Shown here piece by piece: positions 53,650 to 61,789 of a stretch of DNA of 64,000 nt. The notes below the pieces were generated by a model. That model ran no database searches and was not told where the DNA came from. It was given only the letters and a program-made list of their open reading frames with translations. How positions within the stretch are numbered: position 1 is the stretch's first letter; every line of letters begins with the position of its first letter. The DNA lies in NCBI RefSeq assembly GCF_014205155.1, contig NZ_JACHMX010000001.1:7750001-7814000 (forward strand), in the 5' to 3' direction. The DNA is from Amycolatopsis umgeniensis (lineage in GTDB: Bacteria; Actinomycetota; Actinomycetes; Mycobacteriales; Pseudonocardiaceae). The position numbers and the translations under genes were made by a program.

Positions 53650-54287
53650 TCCGCGAACCGCAACAGGAACGCAGCCGGACGACTCGGCGGCGGCTGGTCG
53701 AGGCCGCCGTCGAGACGATCGGGGAGCTGGGCTGGAACGGGACCACGGTGGCGGTCATCGCCGAACGTGCCGGGGTCTCGCGCGGTGCCGCCCAGCACCA
53801 CTTCCCGACCAGGGAAGACCTGGTCGCGGCCGCGGTCGAGCACGTCGGCGAGATCCAGATCGTGGAACTGCGCGCCCGCGCGGCGGAACTGCCGTCGGGG
53901 CGGTCGCGGATCGAACGGGCCGTCGACATGGTGCTCAACCTCTACAGCGGGCCGATGTTCCGCGCCGCGCTCCACCTGTGGGTCGCGGCGTCGACCGACG
54001 AAGGGCTGCGCGCGACCCTGGTGCCGCTGGAGGCGCGGGTCGGCAGGGAAGCACACCGGGTGACCGTCGAACTTCTCGGCGTCGACGAGTCCCACGAGGG
54101 TGTCCGTGAGCTGGTCCAGGCCACTCTCGATCTTGCCCGGGGCCTCGGGCTGGCGAATCTGCTGACCGACGACACGAAGCGCCGCAAGCAGATCGTCGCC
54201 CAGTGGGCCAGGGTTCTGGAGCCCACCTTGGTGCTGGCAAAAAGCAAGAAGATCGAACGGAACGTAGAGAATCCCGGGAACGTCTGA
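53646..54287 (+). CDS. TetR/AcrR-family regulator closing the AtuA operon
   Basis: In this 213-residue repressor the N-terminal helix-turn-helix is RSRTTRRRLVEAAVETIGELGWNGTTVAVIAERAGVSRGAAQHHFPTREDLVAAA (about 8-62). The C-terminal ligand-binding domain is helical. It is the last gene of a run whose starts and stops mostly overlap, so it is probably autoregulated through 44385-44402 and induced by a pathway acyl-CoA (inference). The stop is followed by TGTTAACA, another short palindrome, at 54293-54300. Confidence 0.93.
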   Translation: MIREPQQERSRTTRRRLVEAAVETIGELGWNGTTVAVIAERAGVSRGAAQHHFPTREDLVAAAVEHVGEIQIVELRARAAELPSGRSRIERAVDMVLNLYSGPMFRAALHLWVAASTDEGLRATLVPLEARVGREAHRVTVELLGVDESHEGVRELVQATLDLARGLGLANLLTDDTKRRKQIVAQWARVLEPTLVLAKSKKIERNVENPGNV

Positions 54288-54372
54288 GATCTTGTTAACA
54301 CTGATGGAGCAGCGACCGATAACACGGTGTAAGTGCTGCTGATTCGGGTGGCTGATCGAGAGAGGTAATCCG

Positions 54373-54642
54373 GTGTCCGGTTCAGAGGTCGAGTTGTCCC
54401 ATCGAGCCATGGCGATGCTGCGAGCGGTCGCGGCCCGCCGAGCCCAGATGTCGTGCAGCTGCGAGCCGGACCTCTTCATCGACGGGTTCGCCTGTTGTGA
54501 CCAGATGACCGCGCACGCCCTCGCCCACGGCGGTTACATCCGCCCCGCCGAGTCCACCGGTCTCTCCGCCGTCACCGGTCGCGTGCCCGCCGAGCTGACC
54601 GAAGCGGGCGAGGCCGCGATCGCGGTCACCGCGGCTGCCTGA
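54373..54642 (+). CDS. Small conserved-looking protein of unknown function
   Basis: This 89-residue protein starts at GTG after GAGAGAGGTAAT, a convincing RBS. The centre (RRAQMSCSCEPDLFIDGFACCDQMTAHALAHGGYI) has CSC and ACC cysteine pairs that could bind metal. The C-terminal half (LTEAGEAAI) resembles a winged-helix wing. I do not recognise a family. Its last 27 bases are repeated exactly at 54771-54797. Confidence 0.6.
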   Translation: MSGSEVELSHRAMAMLRAVAARRAQMSCSCEPDLFIDGFACCDQMTAHALAHGGYIRPAESTGLSAVTGRVPAELTEAGEAAIAVTAAA

Positions 54643-54797
54643 TCCACCGGCGAGTCGTCCGCCCAGTCACGCGTGTCGTCCACCTGATCACGTGTGCCGT
54701 CCGAGCACATGCGCGCTGGAGAGAACACCTGGGGTCGGACGGACGACACGCGTGATGGAATGGACGACACGCGATCGCGGTCACCGCGGCTGCCTGA
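54616..54797. repeat. 27-bp direct repeat of a gene end, with 15-bp inverted repeat between
   Basis: The final 27 bases of the 89-residue gene (54616-54642) recur identically at 54771-54797. Between them an inverted repeat TCACGCGTGTCGTCC (54667-54681) pairs with 54741-54755. This looks like a short insertion with target duplication or a local duplication, and the inverted copies resemble the CTCGCGTGATCAGA repeats. The rest of 54643-54920 shows no gene. Confidence 0.6.
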
Positions 54798-54920
54798 CCC
54801 TTCACCGCACGTCTGTCCGCTGTGGACGGGCAACCGTTTACAACCGGCTCCCGCGTTCCTAGGATCCACCCCGGGATGAGGCCGTCGCGCTGAGCGACGG
54901 ACCGGGGTTTGGAGGTGCCG

Positions 54921-55463
54921 ATGGCACGCACGGCTCGCCGCGACAACGGTGGGGACGCCCTGAGCGAGCTGATGCGGAAGGCCGGCGCGGCACCCCGTCG
55001 CCGGGGACCGCGCGGGCCGAAGCACCGGGCCCCGCTCGTCACCGGTCCCGGAAGCGGGAAGCTCCGGCGGATTTCGGCGCTTTCTGCGGGTGGCGTCGTC
55101 GTCGGTGGCCTCTTGGCCGTGCTGCTCACCCCGGCCGACTCGGCCGAGGTCATCCCGGGAATGCCGCTCCCGCCGCCGTCGCTGACCATCGCCCCGCAGG
55201 CCGTCGAGGTCCCGGACGACGCGGTGCCTTCACCCGTCCCGTCGGGGCCGGCGGGCGGCAGCGTCGCGCCCCCGCCGCCACTGACCGCGTCGATGAACGG
55301 TTCGGAGACGCCGTCTCCCACGCCGACGCCCGTCCCCGCCCCCGAAGAAAGGCGGGATCCGCGCGCCGGGCATCGCGACCACGATTGGTACTACGACTGG
55401 TACTACGGCGGATATCCCGGCGGTTACCAAGGCGGCGGCCGTCGGCCGCAATGGGGCGGCTAG
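54921..55463 (+). CDS. Pro-rich single-pass membrane protein with Tyr/Gly tail
   Basis: In this 180-residue protein a basic N-terminus (ARRDNGGDALSELMRKAGAAPRRRGPRG) is followed by one membrane helix (ISALSAGGVVVGGLLAVLL, about 50-68). A long Pro/Ser/Thr-rich stretch and a tail rich in Tyr, Trp and Gly (DWYYDWYYGGYPGGY) complete it. No enzymatic domain is seen; the tail is low-complexity and perhaps sticky or cell-wall facing. ATG at 54921 has GGAGG 5 bases upstream. Family not recognised. Confidence 0.65.
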   Translation: MARTARRDNGGDALSELMRKAGAAPRRRGPRGPKHRAPLVTGPGSGKLRRISALSAGGVVVGGLLAVLLTPADSAEVIPGMPLPPPSLTIAPQAVEVPDDAVPSPVPSGPAGGSVAPPPPLTASMNGSETPSPTPTPVPAPEERRDPRAGHRDHDWYYDWYYGGYPGGYQGGGRRPQWGG

Positions 55464-55641
55464 CGCCGATCGGGTGAAGAGGCGGTATCGCTCACCGTCG
55501 AAAAAGAATTACGATTCCCGCCGGATTTCGTCCTTTCGTGTCTGGTGTGATTGTTCCTGTGTTCCGGCTTCCCCCGGGTACCTACGATGGTCCGCACTCT
55601 CCATTCCCCGTCGGAGCACAGCTAGGGGCTGAACAGGAAAA

Positions 55642-56004
55642 ATGAGTGTGGACCGACATTCTCCCGCGGTGCAGCTCGCCCGGAGAATGCTCATCAACCG
55701 CGAGACGGGGAACCCGTCCCGCCAGCAGCCGGTGACGCTGCTGCTCGGACCGGTCGGTTCGGGAAAGACCACGGCATTGGAAGCGATCCGCCGTGACCTG
55801 GGCTGGGGTGTCGTCCACGCCGGATTCGATTTCGGGCAGGGCGGCAGAGCGGGCACGATCGACGTGCTCACGAAACTGGCGTACTCGTTGTCGAGGAAAT
55901 GGCGAAATCGGCCGAAACCGCAGTTCGTTCGTTTCACCATTGCGTTGATCGCAGTTCAGGCGGAACTTCCGGGCGAAAACGTGACGAAGACCTGGCGCAA
56001 CTGA
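55642..56004 (+). CDS. N-terminal part of a frameshifted P-loop NTPase
   Basis: This 120-residue frame has a clear Walker A (LLLGPVGSGKTTALEAI, about 35-51). It then reads like the start of a STAND-type ATPase until about residue 112, where it ends soon after a run of four A (55976-55979). One added A would carry it into the next frame without a break. The joined protein would have 674 residues, running to 57665 with the Walker B of the second part. Frameshift in the organism, sequencing error or recoding cannot be told apart here. Confidence 0.6.
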   Translation: MSVDRHSPAVQLARRMLINRETGNPSRQQPVTLLLGPVGSGKTTALEAIRRDLGWGVVHAGFDFGQGGRAGTIDVLTKLAYSLSRKWRNRPKPQFVRFTIALIAVQAELPGENVTKTWRN

Positions 56005-57665
56005 AGTCGTTGATCACCAGTTTCCACGGGATCATCTGGACGCCGGCGCTCGACAAAGCGCTCGACACGCTGACGGAAACGGCGAAGGCGACCGGCCTCG
56101 TCGAACCCCCGTACGCGGAGTTGTTCCGCCAGACGTTCCCGCATCTGGTCCGGAACATCCGGCCGAGGCTCGGCAAGGCACTGCGCTCGCTGGCCGACTT
56201 CCCCAACGCCGAGGGACGGTCCCCGTTCGACGCGCTGCTCGAACTCAACCGCCTCGCGCACGGCAGCGCCCGTGACGCCAAGGCCGTCACCGAGTGGCTG
56301 ATGGCGGCGTTCCTCGGCGACGTCCGGGAGAACCATCCGCGGATGGCCAGACCGGAGGAGAAGAGCCCTTGCGACTGCGACATCTCGCAGCAGCGCAAGC
56401 ACTGGCACAACTGGGTCGTGGCCCTCGACGACGTCGACCATCCCGGCGGGACCGAGTTCCTCGCCGATCTGATCGCCGCACGGGAACGGCATGCCGTCCA
56501 GCATCCGAACGACCGCGAGGCCCACGACGCGCTGCTGGTCGTCGCCACCAGCGGCCGGTGGCATGACGACTGGGGCACCGCGTGGCTGGCGCCGTGGAAA
56601 CCCGCGTCCGGCGCCCCGGCCGCCGTCCGGCCGATGGCGGACTGCGAGGAGGCCTCGTACGAAGACTGGGCGCACCCGGCCCACGGCGCGCTCGACTCGC
56701 CCTACTACCCCGTCCGGATCTCGCCGCAGCCGATCGGGCGGATCGCGCGTGTCCTCGATTCCGGCGCGCTGACCCCGAAGGTCGCGCTCGCGCACCGGGC
56801 GACCGGCGGGCTGCCCGCGGCGGTCGAGCAGCTCGCGAAACGGTTGCGGGCCAGCGACGCGCGGGAAGGCGACCGCGACCTGCTCATCACCGATCCCCTC
56901 GGTGAGCAGGATCCCTGCTACCGCAGGCTGACCGAGCTCGATCTGACCGAGCACCTCGACGGCGTCCACATCGACGACTTCGTGACCGCGGCCCCGTTCG
57001 CGACCGCGCCCTGGCTGATCCCGGACGCCGCGCAGAGCCGGATCGACCAGCCGCATGTCGGGCGGATCCTGACCGAGCTGCGCACCGCGCTGTGGGTGAC
57101 GGCGAAGAACTCGAAGGGCACGACCGACGACCAGGCGGCCCTGCATCCGTGGATCGCCGCGAACCTGGTGTCCGCGCTGGCCCGGCGCGGCGCCGGGCCG
57201 ACCTACACCGAGCAGTTCATGGCCCTGCGCGACGATCCGGACACCGCGCAGGATCCGGTGCGCCTCGCCTACTGCAACCTCGCGCTGGGCGACATCGGCG
57301 AGGTGGTCACGTTCTTCGAGCGCGAGTTCAACCGGATCCCGCACGCGGAATGGGTCGCGAAGCTCGAGCTCGTCCTGAACGCGCCGGACGATCTGCCGCC
57401 CGAGCGGGATCACGGGGAGCTGTACGAGGAACTGGTCAACCTGGACATCGCGCGCCGTCCCGCCGACCGGTCCGAGATCCGCAACAACGTCGCCCGGCTC
57501 ATCGCGGCGGGATGGCTGACCGCCAACCCGTTCGCGGTCCGCGGGCAGGAACAGCACCGGGTGATCGCGAACGCCTTCGCCGCGCTGGCCACCACCTCGC
57601 ATCAGCCCGATGTCGGCGCGCTCGTGTCGGCCAAGGAAGCCGCCCGTCGCGGCGAATTCCCCTGA
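55899..57665 (+). CDS. C-terminal part of the frameshifted P-loop NTPase (STAND-like)
   Basis: The longest ATG reading gives 588 residues, but the real coding part probably begins near 55980 as a continuation of the previous entry. It has HWHNWVVALDDVDHPGG (Walker B, hhhhDD), a sensor-like LLVVATSGRW, a long C-terminal helical region and no membrane helix. The Walker A lies in the other frame, so this piece alone could not bind nucleotide normally. The protein family is unnamed to me; it resembles streptomycete ATPases encoded next to substrate-binding-protein-like genes. The next gene starts 21 bases later. Confidence 0.7.
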   Translation: MAKSAETAVRSFHHCVDRSSGGTSGRKRDEDLAQLKSLITSFHGIIWTPALDKALDTLTETAKATGLVEPPYAELFRQTFPHLVRNIRPRLGKALRSLADFPNAEGRSPFDALLELNRLAHGSARDAKAVTEWLMAAFLGDVRENHPRMARPEEKSPCDCDISQQRKHWHNWVVALDDVDHPGGTEFLADLIAARERHAVQHPNDREAHDALLVVATSGRWHDDWGTAWLAPWKPASGAPAAVRPMADCEEASYEDWAHPAHGALDSPYYPVRISPQPIGRIARVLDSGALTPKVALAHRATGGLPAAVEQLAKRLRASDAREGDRDLLITDPLGEQDPCYRRLTELDLTEHLDGVHIDDFVTAAPFATAPWLIPDAAQSRIDQPHVGRILTELRTALWVTAKNSKGTTDDQAALHPWIAANLVSALARRGAGPTYTEQFMALRDDPDTAQDPVRLAYCNLALGDIGEVVTFFEREFNRIPHAEWVAKLELVLNAPDDLPPERDHGELYEELVNLDIARRPADRSEIRNNVARLIAAGWLTANPFAVRGQEQHRVIANAFAALATTSHQPDVGALVSAKEAARRGEFP

Positions 57666-57685
57666 ACCCCGAACGGAACCCCGTT

Positions 57686-59254
57686 GTGTCTTGGCTCGAT
57701 TCGTTGAAAACCCATATGCCCGAGGCCCGCGAACGCGCGGCGACGGGACCGCCGGTGCGGCCCCGCGGCTGGGCACGCCGTCATCGAGCGCTGCTGATCG
57801 CCGTCGTGCTCGTGCTGGTGGGTGCCACGCTGGTGATACTCAGGCCGTGGGAGTCGTGTGGTGCCGGGCTGCGCTCGGTGTACGCGGACGAGGAGTCGAC
57901 AGGCTCGTCGTACGTGTGCGTCGGGTTGAACCTCGACTCCGGCCCGATGCGGGACGACGATCCGCTCGAACCGCTGGAAAAGCTCATCAAGAGCCGCAAC
58001 GAGGCGGTGGGCGAGAACTTCAAGACCATCGTGGTGCTGGAGAATCTGTCCCCCGACCCGAAGGTCGACAGCCAGCCGTTCCCCTTCATCCGGCGTGAGG
58101 TCCAGGGCGCGATCACCGCCGCCTGGCCGAAGAACGGGCCACCGGGGATCAAACTGCTGCTGGCCAACTACGGGAGCAACGCCGACCACTGGCGTGCCGC
58201 CGCCGAGGAGATCGTCGCCGCGGCCGCCGCCCAGCGCATCGTGGCCGTCACCGCCGTCGGCAACAGTTCGGAGAACAGCCGGGCCCTGGTGGCCGAGTTG
58301 TCCCAGCACGGGATCGCCACGATCGGCGCGACCCCCACCGCCGACAACATGAACACGGATTTGAAGGGCGCGCGGATCGACAACTTCTTCCGTGTGGGCC
58401 CGACGAACACCGACGAAGCCCGTGCCGCGGCCGGGTACATCGCCGCGCACGGTTTCCGTCGCGTGATGATGATCCAGGGAGTCAGCAAGGAGGACACCTA
58501 CGCGACAACGCTCGCGGAGGCCTTCCAGAACACGTCGAAGATCCCGGTCGTCTTCACGAAGACCTACGACGTCAAACCGCTCGCCGACACCTCGCGCGAG
58601 GCGTATCTGCGGGGCCTGTTCAGCAGATGGCACAACGACATCTGCGGCGCGAAACCCGATCTGATCTACTTCGCGGGCCGCGGGCTCGATCTCGGCGCGC
58701 TCGTGGCGGCGCTGGCCGGGGACGGCGCCTGCGAAGGACTCGATTCGGTGACCGTGATGACCGGGGACGACGCGAGCACACTCGCCGGGAACCCTTTGGC
58801 GCTGAACAAGGACATCAGCGTCCGGCTCCGCTACACGGCGCTCGCCTATCCCGACCAGTGGGATATGTTCACCTCGGACGCGGCGTATCCGACGTACAAG
58901 AAGAACCACGACAACTTCGTCGCCGAATTCACCGGCACCCACGGTTTTCCGAAGAGTGAACTGTGGGACGGTGCCGCGATGATCGAGCACGACGCCGTCG
59001 CCGCGGCTGTCGAGGCGGCCGTGCAGAACGTGTCGGCGGATCCGGTTTCGGTGGCGAATGTGTTGCGCAGCATCGACTGCAACTCGCCGGTGCCCGGCGC
59101 CACCGGATTCGTGGCGTTCGACCAGACGACGGGGAACCAGCTCGACAAGGCGTTGCCGATCCTGTCCATCGACCCGGACGGTTCGGTGCATCCGGTCGAC
59201 CTCGTGTGGTCGCGGGGGCGTCCGCTGAACACCGAGCCGGACTGCGGCCGCTGA
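57686..59254 (+). CDS. Membrane-anchored type-I periplasmic-binding-fold protein
   Basis: In this 522-residue protein a 32-residue basic cytoplasmic N-terminus is followed by one membrane helix (ALLIAVVLVLVGATLVIL). A large extracellular domain of the LivJ/ANF-receptor fold comes next: TIVVLENLSPDP, IKLLLANYGSNADHW, IVAVTAVGNSSENS, ATIGATPTADNM, FFRVGPTNTDEARAAAGYIAAHGFRRVMMIQG and DLIYFAGRGLDLGALVAAL. It lacks a lipobox and no ABC permease is adjacent, so it is more likely a sensor than a transporter part. GTG at 57686 with GGAA upstream. It closely follows the P-loop NTPase gene. Confidence 0.8.
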   Translation: MSWLDSLKTHMPEARERAATGPPVRPRGWARRHRALLIAVVLVLVGATLVILRPWESCGAGLRSVYADEESTGSSYVCVGLNLDSGPMRDDDPLEPLEKLIKSRNEAVGENFKTIVVLENLSPDPKVDSQPFPFIRREVQGAITAAWPKNGPPGIKLLLANYGSNADHWRAAAEEIVAAAAAQRIVAVTAVGNSSENSRALVAELSQHGIATIGATPTADNMNTDLKGARIDNFFRVGPTNTDEARAAAGYIAAHGFRRVMMIQGVSKEDTYATTLAEAFQNTSKIPVVFTKTYDVKPLADTSREAYLRGLFSRWHNDICGAKPDLIYFAGRGLDLGALVAALAGDGACEGLDSVTVMTGDDASTLAGNPLALNKDISVRLRYTALAYPDQWDMFTSDAAYPTYKKNHDNFVAEFTGTHGFPKSELWDGAAMIEHDAVAAAVEAAVQNVSADPVSVANVLRSIDCNSPVPGATGFVAFDQTTGNQLDKALPILSIDPDGSVHPVDLVWSRGRPLNTEPDCGR

Positions 59255-59275
59255 TCGGGACCGTCGGCGAAGCGC

Positions 59276-59324
59276 CGTGAAGGCCTCCTTCCCTACTTTG
59301 AGCGTAGGGAAGGAGGCCTTCACG
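59276..59324. terminator. Perfect 21-bp hairpin, GTGAAGGCCTCCTT family
   Basis: Arms 59276-59296 and 59304-59324 are perfectly complementary with a 7-base loop. It sits between the convergent binding-protein and GH18 genes and is probably a bidirectional terminator. It is the best preserved family member. Confidence 0.7.
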
Positions 59325-59349
59325 TACTGACACCGGTGGGGAACGGAAG

Positions 59350-60300
59350 TCAGCCGGTGTAACCCGCCACGATCTTCGTGTAGTCGTACTTGCCCTGTGC
59401 GATTCCCGCGCAGTTGTTGCAATCGCGGTTCACCGCCCAGAACGACAGCCGCGCGAGATGTTTGCTCGCCGCGTAGTCGCGGATCGCCCGGAAGTCGGCG
59501 ACGCTGACGGTCTCGCCCGCCACGTCGGTCTTCCCGTTCATCGACGAGAGTCCGCTGCGCCGGTAGGCCGCGTCGTCGCTCAGGCCGAAGGTGGACTTCA
59601 CGACGTTCTTCAGCCCGTCCACGGCGCTGCGGGTCTTGCCCGCCATGTCACCGCCGCTGGAGAAGTCGAACGGCATGACCGACCACGCGTCGACACCCGC
59701 GCCGAGCACCTTCGACTGGTTGATCAGCCGCTTTCCGGTCGCGTTGGGGCCGCCGACCTCGGTCGGGATGGTGATGACCACGCGCAGGCCGGGGTTCTTC
59801 TGCTTCGTGATCTTGATGGCGTTCAGGATCCGGTCCTGGACGGTGTAGTTCTCGAACTCGTCGGTGTTCTCGATGTCGAGGTCGATCGCCTTGAGTTTGT
59901 AGGCGTCGATGACCTTCTGGTACGCGCCGGCGAGTGCCGCGGGTGTGCCGCACTTCGTGCCGAGCTTCGTACCGGACCAGCCGCCGAACGACGGGATGAC
60001 GTCGCCGCCCTTGGCCCGGATGTTGTTGATCATCGTGGCGTCGGAGCCGGTGAGCGAACGGCTGCCGTCCCATTTCGGGTTGCAGCCGCCGTCGGAGAGG
60101 ATGAACGCGAGGGTGAAGGCCTTGACCCCGGTGGCGTTCATCGCGGCGATCGGGTCCGTCTGTCCCGACCACTGGTACAGATAAGGCGAGGCCAGCACCG
60201 CGTCCGGGGCCGCCGAAGCGACGGGGGCGAGGCCGACGGCCGTGGCGAGAGCGGCGCCGACGGTGGTGACCAGTGTTGCCCAGCGTCGTAAGGAATTCAT
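59350..60300 (-). CDS. Secreted GH18-family glycosidase (chitinase-like)
   Basis: In this 316-residue protein the signal peptide is about 1-30 (cleavage after ASA). It is followed by a GH18 barrel: YLYQWSGQTDP, FTLAFILSDGG, GGDVIPSFGGWSG and the catalytic strand LKAIDLDIENTDEF, carrying the DxDxE pattern (DLDIE, about 143-147). WSVMPFDFSSGGDM and LSFWAVNRDCNN follow. It is short, without a separate binding domain, and resembles streptomycete extracellular chitinases of the compact type. A DasR-like site 100 bases upstream supports control by N-acetylglucosamine. Confidence 0.88.
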   Translation of the reverse strand: MNSLRRWATLVTTVGAALATAVGLAPVASAAPDAVLASPYLYQWSGQTDPIAAMNATGVKAFTLAFILSDGGCNPKWDGSRSLTGSDATMINNIRAKGGDVIPSFGGWSGTKLGTKCGTPAALAGAYQKVIDAYKLKAIDLDIENTDEFENYTVQDRILNAIKITKQKNPGLRVVITIPTEVGGPNATGKRLINQSKVLGAGVDAWSVMPFDFSSGGDMAGKTRSAVDGLKNVVKSTFGLSDDAAYRRSGLSSMNGKTDVAGETVSVADFRAIRDYAASKHLARLSFWAVNRDCNNCAGIAQGKYDYTKIVAGYTG

Positions 60301-60400
60301 CGGTCCTCCAACTGGTACGCGCGCAGCGATGCGCGCAGGTGTGGAGCACCTCCGTCTTGACGCGGCGTATCAACCGGGAGGTCACTGTGTGCTCCCTCAC

Positions 60401-60416
60401 AGTGGACTAGACCATT
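60401..60416. promoter_or_regulatory. DasR-responsive-element-like site
   Basis: AGTGGACTAGACCATT agrees at 14 of 16 positions with the dre palindrome AGTGGTCTAGACCACT. DasR, a GntR-family regulator, represses chitin and N-acetylglucosamine genes in actinobacteria. The site lies about 100 bases before the GH18 start. The rest of 60301-60547 shows no gene. Confidence 0.6.
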
Positions 60417-60547
60417 GAGGACTGTCAAGAATTCACCGGATTTCCCGGCCGGAACGACCGACCTTAGTAGGGGGGTCATGACCCGGAAAGCGGATCGACA
60501 CCACCGCGATTACCGGCTAGTTTGCCGAAATGGTGGGGGACTCCCTG

Positions 60548-61789
60548 ATGGCGACCGGAAGCCGCGGCCGAAGAGACCGGCTCGCCGTGCCGCGGCGGAT
60601 GCTGGGGACCTGGAGCCTGTGGGAACTACCCAGGCGGGGCCTGATCGGGTACCTGCTCCTCGTTGATGTGGCCGCTTTGGCCGCCACCACCTACCTCTTC
60701 GTGCTGCGGCCGCCCGCGTCGTCGTCGCTGCTGCCGTTTTTCGCACTGCTGGGCGGAATGATCCTCAGTTCGGAGGTTTCGCGTCCGGTCGAGCGGTCCC
60801 GCGCCGACACCCGCCTCGGCGCCGGACTGGACGCGGCCTGGATCTTCGCGGGCGCGCTGCTGTTGCCGCCCGCGCTGGCCGCCGTGCTCGTCGTCGTCTC
60901 GGCGGGCTACCGCTGGTGTCGGATCCGGCGAGGAATCCCGCACCGCCAGGTGTTCGCGGCTTCCGCCACCATGCTTTCGGCGCTCGGCGCCTCGATCATC
61001 CCGGTGCTGCTGGGGGCGCCTCCGTTCATCGACGCGACAAGGGATTTCGAAAGTTTCGCCCTGGTTTTCGCGACCGGCCTGGTGTTCCTGTCCGTCGACG
61101 CGGCTTTGGCCGCGCCGGCGGCCGAATTCGGGGCGGAACCGTCGGGATTCGCCTTCGACGCGGCGATGGTCGCGTTCGGATTGCTGCTCGCGTGGTCGGC
61201 GGTGGACTGGCCGTTCGTCACCGTGGTACTCGCCGGTGCGCTCGTGGTGCTGCACCGGGCGGGGACGATGCGCGCCCTGCGCGGTCACGCGAGTACGGAC
61301 GCCGGGACCGGACTGCTCACGGCGTCGTCCTGGTTGGACGGTGCCCGCACCCAATTCGACCTGCTTCGGGCCAGTGGCGCCGATCTTTCGCTGCTGATGC
61401 TCGACCTCGACCATTTCGCCCGGCTCAACGACAGGCACGGCAGGCACGTCGGAGACGACGTCCTTCGTGCCGTGGCGGACACCTTGCGCGCGGAGGTCCG
61501 CGCGGCGGATCTGGTCGGCCGGTTCGGCGGCGAAGAGTTCGTCGTCCTGCTGCCCGGGACGAGCCGGTTCGACGCGCACGCGATCGCCGAACGGATCCGG
61601 CTGCGGATCTCATCGACGTTCGTCTCACTGGGTGGGACGTTCGCCGGGGCCACCGTCTCGATCGGGGTCTCGTCGCATCCCGCCGACGGCGACACGCTCG
61701 ACAGGCTCGTCGGCGCGGCGGATCAGGCGCTGCGCGCGGCGAAGGCCGCCGGGCGCAACAGGACGGTCGTCTTCGAGACCGAGGACTAG
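60548..61789 (+). CDS. Membrane diguanylate cyclase (GGDEF)
   Basis: In this 413-residue protein about six to eight membrane helices in residues 25-235 form an MHYT- or MASE-like sensor region that I cannot name. The GGDEF domain (about 250-413) has DLDHFARLNDRHG, the intact active site GGEEF and the product-inhibition site RAAD five residues before it, so it should make c-di-GMP and be feedback-inhibited. ATG at 60548 is preferred: GGGGGA lies 7 bases upstream. An ATG 18 bases earlier is also possible. The stop overlaps the convergent deaminase stop. Confidence 0.9.
   Translation: MATGSRGRRDRLAVPRRMLGTWSLWELPRRGLIGYLLLVDVAALAATTYLFVLRPPASSSLLPFFALLGGMILSSEVSRPVERSRADTRLGAGLDAAWIFAGALLLPPALAAVLVVVSAGYRWCRIRRGIPHRQVFAASATMLSALGASIIPVLLGAPPFIDATRDFESFALVFATGLVFLSVDAALAAPAAEFGAEPSGFAFDAAMVAFGLLLAWSAVDWPFVTVVLAGALVVLHRAGTMRALRGHASTDAGTGLLTASSWLDGARTQFDLLRASGADLSLLMLDLDHFARLNDRHGRHVGDDVLRAVADTLRAEVRAADLVGRFGGEEFVVLLPGTSRFDAHAIAERIRLRISSTFVSLGGTFAGATVSIGVSSHPADGDTLDRLVGAADQALRAAKAAGRNRTVVFETED

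Noticed and set aside
55970..55985. Programmed -1 frameshift at GCGAAAAC
   Set aside because: The run does not fit the usual X XXY YYZ slippery heptamer and no clear downstream pseudoknot was seen; a one-base indel explains it more simply, though recoding is not excluded.
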